DNA of 64,000 nucleotides, taken from contig BTRK01000001.1 of the NCBI GenBank assembly GCA_036245805.1, positions 7,998,001-8,062,000 of the forward strand, in the 5' to 3' direction. Below the pieces are notes generated by a model. That model worked only from the letters and a program-made list of their open reading frames with translations, searched no databases and was not told the origin of the DNA. How positions within the stretch are numbered: the first letter of the stretch is position 1; the number at the start of each line of letters is the position of its first letter. Positions 59,094-64,000 of the stretch are shown here, one piece after another. Source of the DNA: Pristionchus mayeri (lineage: Eukaryota; Nematoda; Chromadorea; Rhabditida; Neodiplogasteridae). A program made the translations under genes and the position numbers.

Positions 59094-60041
59094 AAGAATG
59101 GAAAGAATAATGAATGAAGAATAATAATCTATTTAATTTTCTGAATCATCAATAGAAATTAAATTACCGTATCCTAATTCAGTTTGTAATTTATTGTGCG
59201 TTACAGTAATCTTTCTTTATTTTCTCGTCTCAAACTTTACTGTGTTTACCGAGAGGGGCGTGGCCTCTCACTCATTTGTCATTTCGTGGCATTTTCTCCA
59301 ATTTTTGGCAATTTTTGAGGAAAGTACCTTATCCTGTGCCTTATCCTCTCCTCTTCAGCTCCCATTTTCCCTCTAGTCTCCTGCCTCCTGATCCCCTCCT
59401 CCGTCCCTTCCCTTCCCTTACCATCTCCTCCTCCTCCAACTCCTGGACAATCAGGTGATCCCGATGAAAATACGACGGGAATGTCCTATCCCACTGCTGA
59501 CCTCATTTTAGGTACCCTTTGATATTGAGAAATTCAGTATAAGAATTCGTTGTTAAGAATACGATAGCAGACAGTGCACCGAGCGACCACATACGTCTAA
59601 AGATCTAACTTATGTCTTCAATTTCCTCTCTCACAGCAGGTCACTCGGCACAGATAGTGTGTGAAATGAAGGCACGATATAGCTCATTTTGAACTATACA
59701 CACTCAACAACTGGCATACTTTCACATTTCGAACTTCTTTCGAACATTTCGAATTTCGAACACGCTTGCTTTCACATTTCACGTTGGCAAAATGTCGGAA
59801 TGTTGACTACAGAACCAACCCCCGAAATGTGGTCGTGAAGATGAATTGCATAAAGAAAAAAATAAGTAAATTATATGCTTTTGAAGACTAGCAAACTCCG
59901 ATGATCAAATTGAATTCGATTCGCGATTTTCTCTGTGTGTTTTCATGCAAAGGTTGATCGAACAAACTCGTTTATTCGGTTTGATGAAAAGCACGTTTCT
60001 AATCTGCACTCGATGGGTGCACTGTGCTTGCTCTCGGGGCT
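59094..60041. other. Intergenic; no gene seen
   Basis: Tandem GAATGAAGAATGAAAGAATGG sequence follows the stop at 59093. A pyrimidine-rich tract (59330-59440) is on the plus strand. This is the 3' flank shared by two convergent genes. No clear AATAAA directly past the PPP stop was picked. Confidence 0.45.
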
Positions 60042-63000
60042 CTAGCGGTGGAACTTCTCATCTTCGGGACGCTCAGTCTGGGAAGAATCGTCCGGCTTCT
60101 TCACCTAAAGAGTTCAAAGATTAGAATTTAAATTTCGTGTTCTCCACGCTTTGATGGTCATCTGAACGCTCCCCTAAATTGCAGAGTTGAGCTACTAGAA
60201 TTCGAAATTTTGTGTTTTTTCATTGCTCTGATGGTCATTTTTTTCGGAATTTTAGTCAGTAAAAGGAATAGACAGTGATTCAAGTTTTGTATTCAAGTTT
60301 TCGCATGAGCTAATCAGCTTTTTACCATAATAACTTCCCGATATGAAGAGCCTAAAAATACTCCGATTAGCTGAACTTTCGGATTAGCAACCAAATCGTT
60401 AGAGAATGAGTGTACAGTTAATATAATGTCACTAGGGGAGGGGGTTGCCCATAGCGCAAGACGGATCGAATTACCGTGTTGTCGCACAGTCCTTTGAACG
60501 CGGTGTGGAAATTTCCGCCGTTGTGCACGAATACAGCCTTCAGTCTCGCTGCAAGGAACACATTTTCACTTACCCTTGTTCTCATTGAACATGTTGTTAT
60601 GTTATTGGTTTCAAAGATGTTGGACACTGATGTACGCCTAACATTCCTAGCTCGGAATTGGGAATTGATTCGGTGTATGGTAGTTAGAGTTATTTTATTT
60701 CTCTTGTAATATACCATCTCATATAGCGGCTGGAAAATCCAACGATTAACAACATTTTTCTACATTTCTCGAGGCATACAAATTACAACCTGTTAAATGA
60801 TAATTTCTGATGTGCTCGAAATGTTAGACGTATACTCACTTTGTTCTTACGATGCCTACTCCTAATAAGGGCTAAATAATTGACAATACAAATTAGCATT
60901 ATTCAAAGCATACACGCCAGAGCGAAATCCGGAGTGATGCCAGTCGCCGGGACTGAAATGAATATGCGATTATTTTTTTCTTATTTTTTAATTGTTTTTT
61001 TTTTCGATTTTTCATCCAAACAAGGCGAAACGGAAGGATAGAGGAGTTACCGCAATATCCAATGCCTAAGACAATTGTTATTTTCCGCAACCCCAAATAG
61101 CGAAAATTCTCTTCTGGATACCAGTGGAACTCACACACGACGGGAACGAGTATGTTGAAGGTAATGACGAAATCCTTGCTCTTGCACATGACTGCACCGT
61201 GATTTGGGTGCTGAGAACAATAACTTAGTGTTCATCTGTTTTCATCTCATCTTTTACAGTGGCACTTCTATGGCTAACGGATGATGTGACGCATTTCAAG
61301 CCCTATCTACAAATTTGTTAATGAATTAATTAATATGCCTTGTCGATCTCGTAGTTGGTTGCTGTGAAGATGCTGACGACGCGACCACCCCGGAATATCT
61401 CGTATCCGTTTCGCTCATGCTGCAATTTATTACAGTTCGCAATTCAGGTGACTGTCTCAAATTTCTTGAAAGCAAAGCAACCATCGTTCAGCAAGCACAA
61501 CGCTAACAACAATTCATATATCAACAAAAGTAATAATAAAAATAATAACCATATTTTTTAAATCACCTGGTGTGCGCGCACCATCAGCTTCACAAATCTA
61601 TCAGTTTTCTGATCTTCGTAGAATTGGGTCATTTGGGATTCGACAATCTCAGGGCCTCTGTACGAATCCCCTTTCTTGGGCCTGCAAAGTAATATTAGAT
61701 CTTAAAGGGATTATAGCGCTGTCTTTTAGGATATGTTTCATGTGACTGTATGAAAATATGAGAGATAGAATTTTAAATTACTTATAATATTACTTTGCTA
61801 ATATTGTTCGCATACACATGAACACATGAAACATACACCACGATATGGCAAGCTAATCAGAATGCAATCAATCACAGTATTAAGCCCCGTGCAACTCGAA
61901 ACCTCTTAGAAGGAATTTTAGCTTATTGTAACGACTTTTGATATGTAGCATTTGTGAAATTATCCAAATTTGGCATTTTACGCCTTTTGATTTTCATAAT
62001 GTCTCTGAAACACAAACGATCCTGATCCGTTTCGGAGCAAGAGTGACCAATTGACATATGTTTCATAGAACATTGAAATATTAGGCGTGTTTTTCGATTT
62101 CACACGTGCTCTGCCTGGCGCATAATATTGTGCAACAATACAATCGATATTCTACTTACGGTTCAGGAGGAGTCTCAGCCCATGACGGATCACCCCACAG
62201 AATGTCGTGGGCCATCGAGCGCGCTGGCGGGCTCCACAGAAATTTTGGAACTCCCTGCAATGCTCACAGTTTGATTCCTAAACAACGTCTCTCTTTTTTA
62301 ATAATCCAGACATGTTGAAGGATTTATTGGAAGACATGTATAGATGGATACAAATACTCTGTAAACACGCACTTTATTGATATTCTCCAGCTTCACAAGG
62401 CGTTTCTTCGGGATACAGCCATGCATGGCAAGCACGCAATCTTTAAAGCACGAAATAACAATAATTTCTGGACAAACAACAAATAGTAAGTTAATAACTG
62501 GTTAATGTTAATAATAATATTTGACGAACCGCAAAGGTGAACGACGCTCATGTACGAGAAGACGTAGTTGTAGTAGATGTGCATGTCTCGGACTTCCTTT
62601 TCTCCCTGGAACATGTTCCAATCATGTTCGGGTAATGTTGCATAATTTGGGTTAGTTTTGGATATTTTATTGTCTTTGCTGGGAAAATTTCCAGGTTGTC
62701 AATACACTCTTGAGACTGGTCTGAAATGCGGGATAGCAATGAAGCGAGTCATTTTGCCAAGACATCACTACATACTGCACTTCGGACTCTGTGTTGCTCA
62801 GGAGGAGGCGCCCACGTTGGGATCAGTCCTGTATTAAGCTTGCGTGCGTCCCCCCTACGCTAAAGAAACTTCACATGTCGTCTCCAAAGCAGCACAGCTT
62901 TGATTCAGGACTGGATCCAACTTGTAGTAGACTTTAGCTTGGAAGATGCGCTCAAGCGTACAACAGCGCTGTTTCCAACTTGGTCGCCTAGAGACGGCAT

Positions 63001-63985
63001 TGATATGCTCTAGAAGCGATACCAAAGCATTCTGTACAATCCCTCAGCGCTCGTCAGGGAGTGTGGAGAACAAAGCGAGTTTGGCATCGTTTCTCGTACT
63101 CTATTTGAAAACGCACCAATTTATTGCTCATCTCATCATAGTATCCATAGCAGACGTTCGTTTCGTAGTCTTCATGGTTCCCGCGGAGAAGGTCGATCTG
63201 CAACGTTTCGTTAATATTATTAAACAGTGAAAATTAGCAATTGTAAGTAGTGACACAATTACAAGTACTGTTGTGATTGTTGGTGCTATTATTTTTACTG
63301 CTAACGGTCTGTTCATTTCTCACTTTATCTTGATCTAGTGTGAACATGTGCTAGAACGACAAGATGTTGTATACTACTTAAAAGTCTCACGTTGTCGGGG
63401 TACAGCTCCTTGAGTGCGAAGAGAGCCGTGATGAGCGCGTCCGAATTGGTTCCTCTGTAAACCATACAGTTGCACATTTTATAAATATAACTCAGATGAG
63501 CAATCGTCTGAATCTCTTAAGTTTGCACGCTCTCTCGTCTCTCTGACCGGCGAGAGAGCGTGTAAACTGAAGAGAGTCAGACGATTGCTCACTCAGAGAT
63601 CTCTCGCTACGCATGTCTTGCTCTTCTCATAGTTTTAGTTATATATTCCGGCCTTATATTCATTATCACACTCTCTTTATCGGTTTTGTGGTAAGATATA
63701 GAGTTTGTGAAATGGAGAGACTGTTGCATTTTCGTACTCAATTTCTCACCTGTCAACATAGTCGCCGAGGAATACGAAGAGCGTTTCCTTTCACTTTTCC
63801 GAGCCGATCTCGCCATGAGCATTGAAAAATGAGACGAGAGTATCCACCTGGACAAATGAAGGAAATGGTTACAAAGCATGCACATTTTGATGGTTCCCGG
63901 AAAAAAATTTTGTGCAAAAGTTAACCTGTCCGTGGAGATCACCAACATACTCGACGTCTCGTCCTTCCTTATCAATCATCCGAAC
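60042..63985 (-). CDS. Divergent PPP-family Ser/Thr protein phosphatase, 5' end outside window; one in-frame TGA
   Basis: Minus-strand exons, 5' to 3': 63926-63985, 63750-63847, 63391-63454, 63117-63197, 62530-62605, 62373-62440, 62160-62254, 61567-61681, 61339-61419, 61135-61210, 60475-60548, 60042-60104; all phases agree (316 codons). PPP landmarks in order: GDLHGQ, FLGDYVDRG, LLRGNHEDYETN, YGYYDE, VFSYM, CVLAMHGCIP, DILWGDP, LMVRAHQ, NGYEIF, FTATNY. Metal-ligand Asp, His, Asp, Asn and the later His residues are kept. Changes from PP1: HGG is HGC, and the Cys after NY (toxin contact in PP1) is Glu. C-terminal residues are charged (RPEDEKFHR). TGA at 63791-63793 interrupts GSEK*KETLFVF just before GDYVDRG; CGA to TGA would explain it. 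The donor after exon 9 is GC (AAG|GCATAT). Likely a worm-specific PP1-like phosphatase or a very young pseudogene. Confidence 0.78.
63498..63590. mobile_element. 93-bp hairpin MITE (CTCTCG family)
   Basis: GAGCAATCGTCTGA at the left and TCAGACGATTGCTC at the right are exact complements; the inner stem is CACGCTCTCTCG / CGAGAGAGCGTG. It lies in the PPP intron between 63455 and 63749 and is the best-preserved member of the family in the window. Confidence 0.85.
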
Positions 63986-64000
63986 CTGTGAAGCGAAAAG

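Noticed and set aside
58155..63985. Reassignment of TGA to a sense codon
   Set aside because: The RGL and zinc-knuckle frames themselves appear to end in TGA, and three interruptions are better explained by decay or errors.

Overview
This looks like nuclear DNA of a free-living, probably rhabditid, nematode. The evidence is many small exons with short introns and pyrimidine-AG acceptors, a RalGDS-like gene of worm type, a divergent worm-type PPP phosphatase, an RTE-like retroposon and very many short hairpin MITEs and kilobase-scale foldback elements. No RNA gene, CRISPR array or prokaryotic feature was found. Identification is by eye only; no database search was run.

Layout. (1) 165-18810, plus strand: a complete RalGDS-type Ral guanine-nucleotide exchange factor (rgl-1-like), 26 exons that join in frame to 842 codons, with REM, RasGEF and Ras-association parts. 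Its 9.3-kb intron 2 (866-10193) holds direct-repeat arrays, a 1.09-kb foldback element and hairpin MITEs. (2) 18811-22209: the 3' flank and another 1.1-kb foldback. (3) 22210-29397: a nearly perfect 7.2-kb palindrome (arms about 3.4 kb, axis near 25803.5). (4) 25521-39864, minus strand: a second, inverted copy of the same gene, broken at many points; an internally deleted RTE element and a 7-bp satellite sit in its intron 3, and the palindrome's right arm replaces exons 23-24 and most of 25. (5) 40023-41114: a near-identical second copy of the intron-2 foldback, just outside the duplication end. (6) 42627-49309, minus strand: five exons of a gene I do not recognise, with a CxxC...CxxC pair, interleaved with palindromic elements. 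One of these elements carries a small intact Gly/Ser-rich ORF (46153-46359) in only one arm. (7) 50825-53480: a diverged repeat array split by a 1.8-kb palindrome. (8) 58155-59093: a zinc-knuckle gene interrupted by two TGA codons. (9) 60042-63985, minus strand: a divergent PPP-family protein phosphatase running off the right edge, intact except for one in-frame TGA.

How it fits together. The main gene would act in Ras-to-Ral signalling. Around it the window records at least two inverted-duplication events of different age: an older one that copied the gene from intron 2 outward (the copies differ mostly at synonymous sites in exons 9-10), and a much younger one that made the 7.2-kb palindrome and destroyed the Ras-association part of the copy. 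An assembly artefact or merged haplotypes could imitate part of this, and spanning long reads would decide. The density of palindromes is the most unusual property of the region.
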